In this document: piece by piece, positions 1 through 7,443 of the stretch
Layout of the letters: every line of letters starts with the position of its first letter
Numbering within the stretch: the first letter of the stretch is position 1
Made by a program: the position numbers and the translations under genes
Notes under the pieces: model-generated
Told to the model about the DNA's origin: nothing
The model's input: the letters and a program-made list of their open reading frames with translations, nothing else
The model's database searches: none
Assembly (NCBI GenBank): GCA_934597585.1
Contig: CAKTSA010000022.1
Span: 1-26,532, forward strand
From: an uncultured Oscillospiraceae bacterium
GTDB lineage: Bacteria; Bacillota; Clostridia; Oscillospirales; Oscillospiraceae
Length of the DNA: 26,532 nt
Direction of reading: 5' to 3'

Positions 1-1
1 T

Positions 2-73
2 GCAGAGGATGGAGAGGCGGATTTGCCCCCTGTTGAGCAACCTGCGATTCCGTTAGGAGAGGATAGCGAATGA
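2..73 (+). CDS. 3' tail of an unknown upstream ORF (partial)
   Basis: An open frame enters from the left edge and stops at TGA 71-73. It encodes 23 residues of an acidic, proline-containing, low-complexity tail ending ...LGEDSE. It overlaps the first codons of the sigma-factor fragment in another frame. No fold can be recognised from so little sequence. Serine recombinases of skin-type elements often end in a charged tail and lie right beside a split sigK, so this could be the end of such a recombinase, but that rests only on position. Confidence 0.35.
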   Translation, partial: AEDGEADLPPVEQPAIPLGEDSE

Positions 74-432
74 GATCTTGATGTACTTTCGGAGGACGAG
101 GAAGCTGCAGGGGGAGGTGTCGTTGAGTGAGACCATTGAGACGGACGGGGACGGGGCGGAGCTGTCTATCGGGGACGTGGTGGGGAAGAGCGACACCATG
201 CTGGAGGACCTGCAGGACAAGGACGACCGGGCGCTGGTGCGGCGGCTGGTGGCCGAGCGGCTGACGGAGCGGGAGGCCGATGTGATCCGGCGGCGCTACG
301 GCCTGGAGGGGCGGGTGTCCCAGACCCAGCGGCAGGTGGCGGCGGCGTATGGCATCAGCAGGAGCTATGTATCCCGCGGCGGCTATTGTAAGCGCTCCGC
401 AGGCGGCGGGAGCGGAGGGCAGAGAAAAATAA
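57..432 (+). pseudogene. 3' half of sporulation sigma factor (SigK/SigE type), split and degraded
   Basis: The frame opens after TAG 54-56 and immediately reads NEILMYFRR, which in intact SigK/SigE lies well inside the protein (end of region 2 to start of region 3). Region 3 (EVSLSETIETDGDGAELSI) and region 4 with its recognition helix (LTEREADVIRRRYGL, then TQRQVAAAYGISRSYVSR, ending at base 377) are well conserved. There is no 5' half and no start codon of its own; TTG 78 and ATG 81 are internal codons. After SRSYVSR the family continues I-E-K-R-A-L, but here 14 bases (378-391) replace the expected 12. The expected ALRRRRE reappears in a shifted frame from 392, just after a TAA in that frame. 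The original frame runs on as non-homologous sequence to 590, antisense to the MarR gene. A skin-type element interrupting sigK would explain the missing 5' half. The 3' scrambling suggests a decayed copy or an assembly error. Confidence 0.72.
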
Positions 433-439
433 ACGGCAG

Positions 440-484
440 AAAAAAGCCGCCAGAGAGGGCGCTTGGCGCACTCCGGCGGCTTTT
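440..484. terminator. Bidirectional Rho-independent terminator
   Basis: GCCGCC (446-451) pairs with GGCGGC (475-480). Further pairing GAG/CTC and an inner GCGC/GCGC hairpin lie inside. A T-run (481-484) follows on the + strand and an A-run (440-445) precedes, giving T's on the - strand. It sits between the sigma fragment (+) and the MarR gene (-) and serves both. Confidence 0.8.
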
Positions 485-510
485 GGCCTGGAAAAATGGG
501 TGTGGGCGGG

Positions 511-945
511 TCACTGCTCGGTCAGGCGGGCGGCCTGCTGGGCGATGTGGGTCAGCTGGCTGCGCAGGTCCGCCAGCTGCTGATCGCTGAGACCCTGGGT
601 CACCAGGTGGTTGGTCTCTTCAATCAGGGACTCGATGGGCTTTTGCAGGGCGCGGCCGGCGTCTGTCAGGCAGACGATGATGCGGCGGCGGTCGGTTTTG
701 CAGTACTGGCGGACGATCAGCTCCTTTTCCTCCAGGCGGCCCATGATGCCGGTGACGGTGGAGGAGTCCAGGCACAGGTGCTGGGCCAGCTGGGAGGGGG
801 CCTGTTCATCCTCGTCCCACAGGCATTTCAGCAGCGCGTACTGGATGGGGGTGACGTTGAACTGCTGCAGCTGCTTCTTGAAGAAGAGAAACACCGCGTT
901 CTGGACATTGGTCAGCATAAAGTTGATGCATTCCTGTAATTGCAT
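511..945 (-). CDS. MarR-family transcriptional regulator
   Basis: A 144-residue MarR-type winged-helix repressor, the usual family length. The start MQLQECINF is chosen because GGGAGG lies 8 bases upstream (954-959); an upstream in-frame ATG at 984 lies on the predicted -10 and has no such site. The N-terminal helix (1-30) and C-terminal helices (about 105-144) would form the dimer interface. The helix-turn-helix is APSQLAQHLCLDSSTVTGIMGRLEEKELI, followed by the wing RQYCKTDRRRIIVCLTDAGRAL, with the family's D-R-R motif. It is transcribed divergently from the acyl-CoA dehydrogenase operon, with a palindrome between the promoters, so it most likely represses both itself and that operon. The ligand is unknown; by analogy an acyl-CoA or aromatic acid is plausible, but the sequence does not show this. 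Confidence 0.9.
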   Translation of the reverse strand: MQLQECINFMLTNVQNAVFLFFKKQLQQFNVTPIQYALLKCLWDEDEQAPSQLAQHLCLDSSTVTGIMGRLEEKELIVRQYCKTDRRRIIVCLTDAGRALQKPIESLIEETNHLVTQGLSDQQLADLRSQLTHIAQQAARLTEQ

Positions 946-979
946 AAGGAGGACCTCCCGCGTGATAGACGATAGCACC

Positions 980-1009
980 ATCATAGCGGAAAGGGGGGCG
1001 GGTTGTCAA
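980..1009 (-). promoter_or_regulatory. Sigma-A promoter of the MarR gene
   Basis: Reading the - strand, TTGACA (1009-1004), an 18-base spacer and TATGAT (985-980) form a near-consensus promoter pointing at the MarR gene. Its -35 lies 11 bases from the palindrome at 1021-1034. Confidence 0.7.
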
Positions 1010-1020
1010 TGCAAAAAATA

Positions 1021-1034
1021 ATTTGCATGCAAAT
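1021..1034. promoter_or_regulatory. Palindromic operator ATTTGCATGCAAAT
   Basis: A perfect 14-bp palindrome lies between the two divergent -35 boxes (1004-1009 on -, 1041-1046 on +). Symmetric AT-rich sites of this size are typical MarR-dimer operators, so the adjacent MarR protein is the obvious candidate binder. The binding itself is inferred. Confidence 0.65.
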
Positions 1035-1040
1035 ATCATG

Positions 1041-1069
1041 TTGACAAATAATTGAAAAGCAAGTAATAT
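1041..1069 (+). promoter_or_regulatory. Sigma-A promoter of the acyl-CoA dehydrogenase operon
   Basis: TTGACA (1041-1046), a 17-base spacer and TAATAT (1064-1069) form an almost perfect promoter, predicting a start near 1076. The untranslated leader is then only about 36 bases and contains just the ribosome binding site. Confidence 0.8.
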
Positions 1070-1111
1070 GGGCATAGAAACCCGCAACACTTTATCCATA
1101 TGGAGGTAGCT

Positions 1112-2260
<1,149 letters not shown>

Positions 2261-2276
2261 GGAGGGGGAGAAGCAT

Positions 2277-3065
2277 ATGAAGATCGTTGTTTGCATCAAG
2301 CAGGTGCCCGATACCGCCGAGGTAAAGCTGGATCCCAAGACCAATACCCTGATCCGCGAGGGTGTGCCCAGCATCATCAACCATGACGACAAGGCCGGTC
2401 TGGAGGCCGCGCTGCGGCTGCGTGAGCAGGTGGGCGGCACCGTTACCGTGGTGTGCATGGGCCCGCCCCAGGCGGATGTGGCTTTGCGGGAAGCGCTGGC
2501 CATGGGCGCGGACGAGGCCTATCTGCTGTCTGCCCGTGAGTTCGGCGGCTCCGACACCTACGCCACCGCCACCATCATCGCCGCGGCGCTGAAGAAGATC
2601 GGGTTCGATCTGGTCATCACTGGCCGTCAGGCCATCGACGGCGACACCGCACAGGTAGGCCCTCAGATCGCCGAGCAGCTGGGCGTGCCCCAGGTCAGCT
2701 ACGCCGAGGAGCTGACGCTGGAGGACGGCAGCGTGGTGGTCAAGCGCCAGTTTGAGGATCAGGCCCACATGCTGAAGGTGCAGCTGCCCTGTCTGGTGAC
2801 GGCGCTGTCCGAGCTGGACGAGCCCCGGTACATGTCCACATGGGGCATCGTGGATGCCTATGAGAAGAATGTCACGGTGTGGGGCTTCGACGACCTGAAG
2901 GATGCGCTGAATCCGGAATGGATCGGCCTGAAGGGCTCTCCCACCAATGTGTTTATGTCCTTCGGCAAGCAGGCCAAGGCGGCGGGCACGGTGCTGAAGG
3001 GTCTCAGCGCCGACGAGGCCGTGGCGGCCATTATGGACAAGCTGATCCAGCGCCACATCATCTGA
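2277..3065 (+). CDS. etfB: Electron transfer flavoprotein beta subunit
   Basis: 262 residues, full length. It starts MKIVVCIKQVPDT, the hallmark of EtfB, behind a GGAGG site. The nucleotide-binding segment ITGRQAIDGDTAQVGPQ (about 114-130) is intact, as is the partner-contact region near residues 185-200. With the alpha subunit it forms the soluble FAD heterodimer that carries electrons to or from the acyl-CoA dehydrogenase upstream. The gene lies 16 bases after the dehydrogenase and 15 before etfA, so the three are surely cotranscribed. In bifurcating clostridial Etfs this subunit binds the second FAD and NADH. Bifurcation is likely from context but is not proved by these motifs alone. Confidence 0.95.
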   Translation: MKIVVCIKQVPDTAEVKLDPKTNTLIREGVPSIINHDDKAGLEAALRLREQVGGTVTVVCMGPPQADVALREALAMGADEAYLLSAREFGGSDTYATATIIAAALKKIGFDLVITGRQAIDGDTAQVGPQIAEQLGVPQVSYAEELTLEDGSVVVKRQFEDQAHMLKVQLPCLVTALSELDEPRYMSTWGIVDAYEKNVTVWGFDDLKDALNPEWIGLKGSPTNVFMSFGKQAKAAGTVLKGLSADEAVAAIMDKLIQRHII

Positions 3066-3080
3066 CAGGAGGGATAAGAG

Positions 3081-4157
3081 ATGAGCAAGAATATTTTCGT
3101 ATTTGTTGAGCAGCGGGGCGGCAGCATCCAGAAGGTCAGCCTTGAGCTGATCGGCGAGGCCACCAGGCTGGCCGCCGATCTGGGCGAGGCGGTGGTTGCC
3201 GTCCTCATGGGCCACAACATCGCCGACAAGGCCGACATGCTGTGCCAGTACGGCGCGGACGAGGTGCTGGTGCTGGATCATCCCGTGCTGGCGGAGTACA
3301 CCACCGAGCCCTACGTCAAGGGCATGGAGTATGTGATCCGCCATTACGAGCCCAATATCGTGCTGTTCGGCGCCAGCTCCATCGGCCGCGATATGGCGCC
3401 CCGCATTGCCGGACGCATCCACACCGGCCTGACCGCCGATTGCACCCGTCTGGATGTGGACGTGGAGAAGTACAAGGGCTATCTGCGTGCGGCCACCTCT
3501 CTGCCGGAGGAGCGCATTGAGAAGCTGGACACCGCCGACCGCAACCTGAAGATGACCCGTCCCGCCTTTGGCGGCAATGTGATGGCCACCATCATCTGTC
3601 CCAACTACCGGCCCCAGATGGCCACGGTGCGGCCCGGCGTCATGGAGATGCCCCAGCGGGATATGAGCCGCCAGGGGAAGGTCACCGTGGTGGACGCGGG
3701 ACTTGCGATGGACGACCGGAATGTGGAGATTCTGCAGGTGGTGCATGACGATAAGAAGTCCGTGGATATCACCGAGGCCAAGGTGCTGGTGTCCGGCGGC
3801 CGGGGCGTCGGCAGCGCCGAGGGCTATGCGCCTCTGCGCGAGCTGGCCGAAGTGCTGGGCGGCGAGGTGTCCTCCTCCCGTATCGGCGTGGACAGCGGCT
3901 GGATCGAGAAGGATCGTCAGGTGGGCCAGACCGGCAAGACGGTACATCCCGACCTGTACGTGGCCTGCGGTATTTCCGGCGCTATCCAGCATCTGGCGGG
4001 CATGGAGGGCAGCGAGTTCGTCATCGCCATCAACAAGGACGAGACCTGCCCCATGATGAAGCTGGCAGATCTGGGTATCGTGGGCGACCTGCACGTGATC
4101 GTGCCCAAGCTGACGGAGGCCATCAAGGCCTACAAGGCGGCACAGAAGGTGGACTGA
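3081..4157 (+). CDS. etfA: Electron transfer flavoprotein alpha subunit
   Basis: 358 residues, full length, start ATG behind AGGAGGG. The N-terminal Rossmann-like half (1-200) is followed by the conserved C-terminal FAD domain: SGGRGVGS (238-245), SRIGVDSGWI (266-275), GQTGKTVHPDLYVACGISG (282-300) and INKD...DLGIVGDL (317-337). The protein begins directly with this domain, without the ferredoxin-like N-terminal extension carried by some EtfA forms. It partners the preceding EtfB and transfers electrons for the acyl-CoA dehydrogenase. Its stop codon (4155-4157) overlaps the ribosome binding site of the following hydratase, so translation of the two is probably coupled. Confidence 0.95.
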   Translation: MSKNIFVFVEQRGGSIQKVSLELIGEATRLAADLGEAVVAVLMGHNIADKADMLCQYGADEVLVLDHPVLAEYTTEPYVKGMEYVIRHYEPNIVLFGASSIGRDMAPRIAGRIHTGLTADCTRLDVDVEKYKGYLRAATSLPEERIEKLDTADRNLKMTRPAFGGNVMATIICPNYRPQMATVRPGVMEMPQRDMSRQGKVTVVDAGLAMDDRNVEILQVVHDDKKSVDITEAKVLVSGGRGVGSAEGYAPLRELAEVLGGEVSSSRIGVDSGWIEKDRQVGQTGKTVHPDLYVACGISGAIQHLAGMEGSEFVIAINKDETCPMMKLADLGIVGDLHVIVPKLTEAIKAYKAAQKVD

Positions 4158-4167
4158 GGTGACGGCC

Positions 4168-4944
4168 ATGTATGAACATCTGCTGTTTGAGATCAAGGAT
4201 TCCATCGCGTACATCACCATCAACAACCCCAAGTCCCTGAACGCCCTGAACACCGCCACGCTGACGGAGCTGAACGACTGCCTGGCCGGCGTAGAGAAGA
4301 GCAAGGAGGCCCGGGTGGTCATCGTCACCGGCAGCGGTGCAAAGGCCTTTGTGGCAGGGGCGGACATCTCGGAGATGGTCAATGCCACCTCGGAGGAGGG
4401 GCGCACTATGGCGCTGCTGGCGGACGAGGCCTTCTGCCGGTTGGAGCGGATGCCCCAGGTGAGCATCGCCGCTGTGAACGGCTACGCGCTGGGCGGTGGC
4501 TGTGAGCTGGCCATGGCCTGTGACATCCGCATCGCCGCGGACACCGCGTCCTTTGGCCAGCCGGAGTGTGGGCTGGGCATCCTGCCGGGCTTCGGCGGTA
4601 CCCAGCGGCTGCCCCGGCTCATCGGCAAGGGCCGGGCCAAGGAGCTGATCTTTACCTGCGACCGCATCGATGCACAGGAGGCCTACCGCATCGGCCTTGC
4701 CAACAAGGTGGTGCCCAAGGAGGAGCTGATGGCGGCCTGCGAGACCATGGCCCGGAAGATCCTGTCCAAGGGCAGCTATGCCGTGACGCTGGCGAAGGCC
4801 TGCGTGGAGAGCGGTATGGACACCGATCTGGAGAACGGCCTGCGGATGGAGGCCACCACCTTCGGCATGTCCTTCGCCACCCACGACAAGGCGGAGGGGA
4901 TGCAGGCGTTCCTGGAAAAGCGCCCGGCGCAGTTTACGGACTGA
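4168..4944 (+). CDS. Enoyl-CoA hydratase (crotonase)
   Basis: A 258-residue crotonase-superfamily protein. ATG 4168 is chosen because TGAGGTG (4155-4161) makes a ribosome site 6 bases upstream; an in-frame GTG at 4159 lies inside that site. Oxyanion-hole residues sit in FVAGADIS (61-68) and in ALGGG (107-111). Both acid/base residues of true hydratases are present: Glu113 in GGGCELAMACD and Glu133 in FGQPECGLG, corresponding to Glu144 and Glu164 of the mitochondrial enzyme. It therefore should hydrate crotonyl-CoA to 3-hydroxybutyryl-CoA or catalyse the reverse, the step next to the acyl-CoA dehydrogenase. No 3-hydroxyacyl-CoA dehydrogenase or thiolase lies in this operon, so those must be encoded elsewhere or the pathway is different. 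Confidence 0.92.
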   Translation: MYEHLLFEIKDSIAYITINNPKSLNALNTATLTELNDCLAGVEKSKEARVVIVTGSGAKAFVAGADISEMVNATSEEGRTMALLADEAFCRLERMPQVSIAAVNGYALGGGCELAMACDIRIAADTASFGQPECGLGILPGFGGTQRLPRLIGKGRAKELIFTCDRIDAQEAYRIGLANKVVPKEELMAACETMARKILSKGSYAVTLAKACVESGMDTDLENGLRMEATTFGMSFATHDKAEGMQAFLEKRPAQFTD

Positions 4945-4950
4945 GGGCCT

Positions 4951-6111
4951 ATGCGCAGTTTTACCTATCACGTTCCCACGGAGATCGTGTTTGGCCCAGG
5001 CACGGAGAAGGAGGCGGGCCGCCTGTGCCAAAAGTACGGCGGACGCCGGGTGCTGGTGGTCAGCGGCGGGGGAAGCGTCCGGCGGTCGGGCCTGCTGGAC
5101 AGACTGTGTGACGATCTGGCGCAGGCGGGCTGCAGGACGGTACTGTTTGAGGGGGCGCAGCCCAATCCGGTGGTGGCCCACGCTCGGGAGGGCGTGGCGC
5201 TGGCGCTGCGGGAGGGCATCGACCTGATCCTGGCGGTGGGCGGCGGCAGCGCCATCGACACGGCCAAGGCCATCGCCATCGGCGCGAAGCAGCCGGAGAA
5301 CGATCTGTGGGACATCTGGTCAAAGGGGCTGCCGGTGACGGAGCGGCTGCCGGTGGGGGTGGTGCTGACGATCCCGGCGGCGGGGTCGGAGACCAGCGCG
5401 TCGGCCATTCTCAGCGATCCGGACACGTGCGAGAAGCGCAGCGTGCGCTCGCCGCTGAATGTGCCGGTGTTCGCGGTGCTGGACCCGCTGCTGTGCGCCA
5501 CGCTGCCCCGCAGGCAGGTGACCTGCGGCGTGGTGGACATCATGATGCACACGCTGGACCGGTATTTCAACGGCGCGTTTGACAACGAGACCAGCGACGC
5601 GCTGGCGGAGGCGCTGCTGCGCACGGTGATCCGCAACGGCCTGCGGGCGGTGGAGGATCCCGGCGACGGCCACGCCATGGGCGAGCTGATGTGGTGCGGC
5701 AGCCTGTCCCACAACTCCCTGACGGGGCTGGGGGGCACGCGGGATTTCACCGTGCACAAGCTGGGCAACGAGCTGAGCGCCTGCTATGACGTGATCCACG
5801 GGGAGAGCCTCTCCGCCCTGTGGACGGCCTGGGCCGCCTATGTGTGCGACAGCCATCCGGAGCGCTTTGCGCAGCTGGGACAGAACGTCTGGGGGCTGTC
5901 CGGCGACGAACTGGCGTGGCAGGCGATCCGGAAGACGCGGGCGTATTTCCAGACGCTGGGTATGCCGGTGTCGCTGACGGAGCTGGGGATCCCACCCCAT
6001 GGGGCGGAACGGCTGGCGCGCTGCTGCAGCCAGAACGGCACCAGGACCATCGGCACGTTTCAGGTGCTGGAGCAGCGGGACATGGAGCGGATCTACGCCC
6101 TGGCCTATTGA
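4951..6111 (+). CDS. Iron-containing alcohol dehydrogenase (butanol dehydrogenase-like)
   Basis: 386 residues, group III Fe-dependent alcohol dehydrogenase. The NAD(P) domain carries GGGS (97-100) with AIDTAKA after it. The four expected metal ligands are visible: Asp196 and His200 in VVDIMMHTLDRYF, His269 in VHKLGNELSA, and His283 in YDVIHGE. The second His usually seen four residues after the third ligand (H-x3-H) is Asn273 here. This protein is most like the BdhA/YqhD branch, which reduces C3-C4 aldehydes with NAD(P)H. The start ATG lies 6 bases after the hydratase stop, whose GAGGG provides the ribosome site. In this operon it may dispose of reducing power by making an alcohol from an acyl-CoA-derived aldehyde, but no aldehyde dehydrogenase is nearby. 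A hydroxyacid dehydrogenase role is an alternative. Confidence 0.87.
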   Translation: MRSFTYHVPTEIVFGPGTEKEAGRLCQKYGGRRVLVVSGGGSVRRSGLLDRLCDDLAQAGCRTVLFEGAQPNPVVAHAREGVALALREGIDLILAVGGGSAIDTAKAIAIGAKQPENDLWDIWSKGLPVTERLPVGVVLTIPAAGSETSASAILSDPDTCEKRSVRSPLNVPVFAVLDPLLCATLPRRQVTCGVVDIMMHTLDRYFNGAFDNETSDALAEALLRTVIRNGLRAVEDPGDGHAMGELMWCGSLSHNSLTGLGGTRDFTVHKLGNELSACYDVIHGESLSALWTAWAAYVCDSHPERFAQLGQNVWGLSGDELAWQAIRKTRAYFQTLGMPVSLTELGIPPHGAERLARCCSQNGTRTIGTFQVLEQRDMERIYALAY

Positions 6112-6124
6112 TGATGGAAAACGG

Positions 6125-6152
6125 AAAGCTCCGCGCGGCTGCGCGGAGCTTT
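6125..6152. terminator. Rho-independent terminator between converging operons
   Basis: AAAGCTCCGCGC (6125-6136) and GCGCGGAGCTTT (6141-6152) form a perfect 12-bp stem with a 4-base loop. It lies between the end of the alcohol dehydrogenase (+) and the end of the AraC regulator (-), and can end both transcripts. Confidence 0.85.
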
Positions 6153-6177
6153 CTGGGTTTATGATGGGGGGTGCGGG

Positions 6178-7353
6178 TCATATGCGGCCCTTTTTCTGGC
6201 GGAATTTTCCGGGGGAGACGCCGGTGTACTTTTTGAAGACACGGGCGAAGTAGCTCTGATCCTCGAAGCCGCAGGCGTGGGCCACCTCCACCAGGGGAAG
6301 GGAACCCTCCAGCAGGAGCTGCTGGCTGCGCTTGACCCGGAGGCGGTTCAGGTAGGCGACGAGGCTCTCGCCCGATTCGGCCTTGAAGAGGCTGCTGAGA
6401 TAGCCGGGGCTGAGGCCGACCTGGGAGGCGATGCCCTCCAGGGTCAGCTTTTCGGCGTAGTGCTGGCGGATGAAGCGCTGGGCGTTGAACAGGGCGTTGG
6501 TGTGGCGGGCCTGCTGGAATTCAAAGGTGTAGTCCATGAAGCGCCGCAGGGCGGAGGTGATCCAGCCGTAGAGCTGGTCCACGGTGGAGAAGCTGCGGAT
6601 ATCGGTGAGATAGTCGCTGCGCCCGAAGATCTCCTGCACGTCGGCGCCGGCGCTGACACAGGCGCGGGCCAGCATGACGGACAGCTCGATCACCCGGTGG
6701 CGCATGGCCTCGGTGTCGCCGCCGCTGGCGGTATAGGCCTGGGAGAAGACGTGGTCCAGCAGCTCGCGGGCGCCCTCGCTGTCCTGCTGCTCGATGAGCA
6801 GGCGCAGCTGGCGCTCCTCGTCCAGGGAGGTGCTGGGGGCGGGCTCCCACTGCTTTTCCGGGAGAGGGGTCTGGGGCGGGCGATAGCCCTCGCTGACGAT
6901 GCCCTGGCAGAGGAAGCGCAGCAGGCGGCCCAGGGCGTCGGACCGCTGGTGGCTCCACTGGGGGACGGGATCGATGCAGACGGCGCTGGTCAGCTCGGAC
7001 ACCTGCTCCTGGGCCTCCTCACGGTCGTTGGTGAGGAAGGGGCCGGCGGTGATGCCGCCTTCCAGCTCGCCGGAGTCTGAGCAGATGCACTGGGCGACAA
7101 AGGCCAGGCCCAGCGGGCAGTAGTAGAGATACGGGCTGTGCCAGCGGTAGGACTCGTTGCAGCCGTAGGCATGGGTGGCGCGGGCGCGGCAGCGGATATA
7201 GCTGCAGCTGTCGCAGAAGTCCGGCTGCGGCGGCGTTTCCCGCAGGATCTGGATGTCCTGGGTGCTTACGGTGCGGCAGTCCACACCGCACAGCAGACGG
7301 ATATCGTGACAGCACTGCTGGCAGCGCTGCAGCTGCCCCTTGGATAACAGCAT
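6178..7353 (-). CDS. AraC-family regulator with PocR sensory domain
   Basis: 391 residues. The N-terminal domain (about 1-165) is of the PocR type and unusually rich in cysteine (CQQCC at 11-15, FCDSC, YIRC, YGC), followed by the hallmark PYLYYCPLGL and a GGITAGPFL strand. A helical linker (about 180-285) leads to a C-terminal AraC DNA-binding domain with two helix-turn-helix units (TLEGIASQVGLSPGYLSSLFK and LVEVAHACGFEDQSYFARVFKKYTGVSPGKFR). PocR of Salmonella senses 1,2-propanediol; related domains are thought to bind small diols or hydrocarbons. The gene follows the isomerase and kinase genes on the same strand but has its own extended -10 promoter, so it is likely their activator. A ligand derived from a 6-deoxysugar would fit but is inference. 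Confidence 0.9.
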   Translation of the reverse strand: MLLSKGQLQRCQQCCHDIRLLCGVDCRTVSTQDIQILRETPPQPDFCDSCSYIRCRARATHAYGCNESYRWHSPYLYYCPLGLAFVAQCICSDSGELEGGITAGPFLTNDREEAQEQVSELTSAVCIDPVPQWSHQRSDALGRLLRFLCQGIVSEGYRPPQTPLPEKQWEPAPSTSLDEERQLRLLIEQQDSEGARELLDHVFSQAYTASGGDTEAMRHRVIELSVMLARACVSAGADVQEIFGRSDYLTDIRSFSTVDQLYGWITSALRRFMDYTFEFQQARHTNALFNAQRFIRQHYAEKLTLEGIASQVGLSPGYLSSLFKAESGESLVAYLNRLRVKRSQQLLLEGSLPLVEVAHACGFEDQSYFARVFKKYTGVSPGKFRQKKGRI

Positions 7354-7374
7354 GGGATCCCCTCCTTATAAAAC

Positions 7375-7383
7375 AGTATACCA
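7375..7383 (-). promoter_or_regulatory. Extended -10 promoter of the AraC regulator
   Basis: The - strand reads TGGTATACT (7383-7375), an extended -10 element with no good -35. It predicts a start near 7368, just before AAGGAGGGG (7367-7359) and ATG 7353. The regulator can thus be made independently of the isomerase/kinase transcript, which partly ends at the hairpin upstream. Confidence 0.55.
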
Positions 7384-7400
7384 TACGGAGAGTGAAAAGC

Positions 7401-7431
7401 AAACAGCAGCGGAGGTGATCCGCTGCTGTTT
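7401..7431. terminator. Hairpin terminator after the FGGY kinase
   Basis: AAACAGCAGCGGA (7401-7413) and TCCGCTGCTGTTT (7419-7431) pair over 13 bp with a 5-base loop. On the - strand the stem runs into TTTGCTTTTC, an imperfect T tract. It separates the kinase from the AraC gene and probably terminates or attenuates the isomerase-kinase message. Confidence 0.7.
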
Positions 7432-7443
7432 TGCGGGCGTTTT

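Noticed and set aside
463..939. Open frame on the + strand across the MarR gene.
   Set aside because: It lies exactly opposite a well-conserved MarR protein that has a good promoter and ribosome site; the + product is low-complexity.
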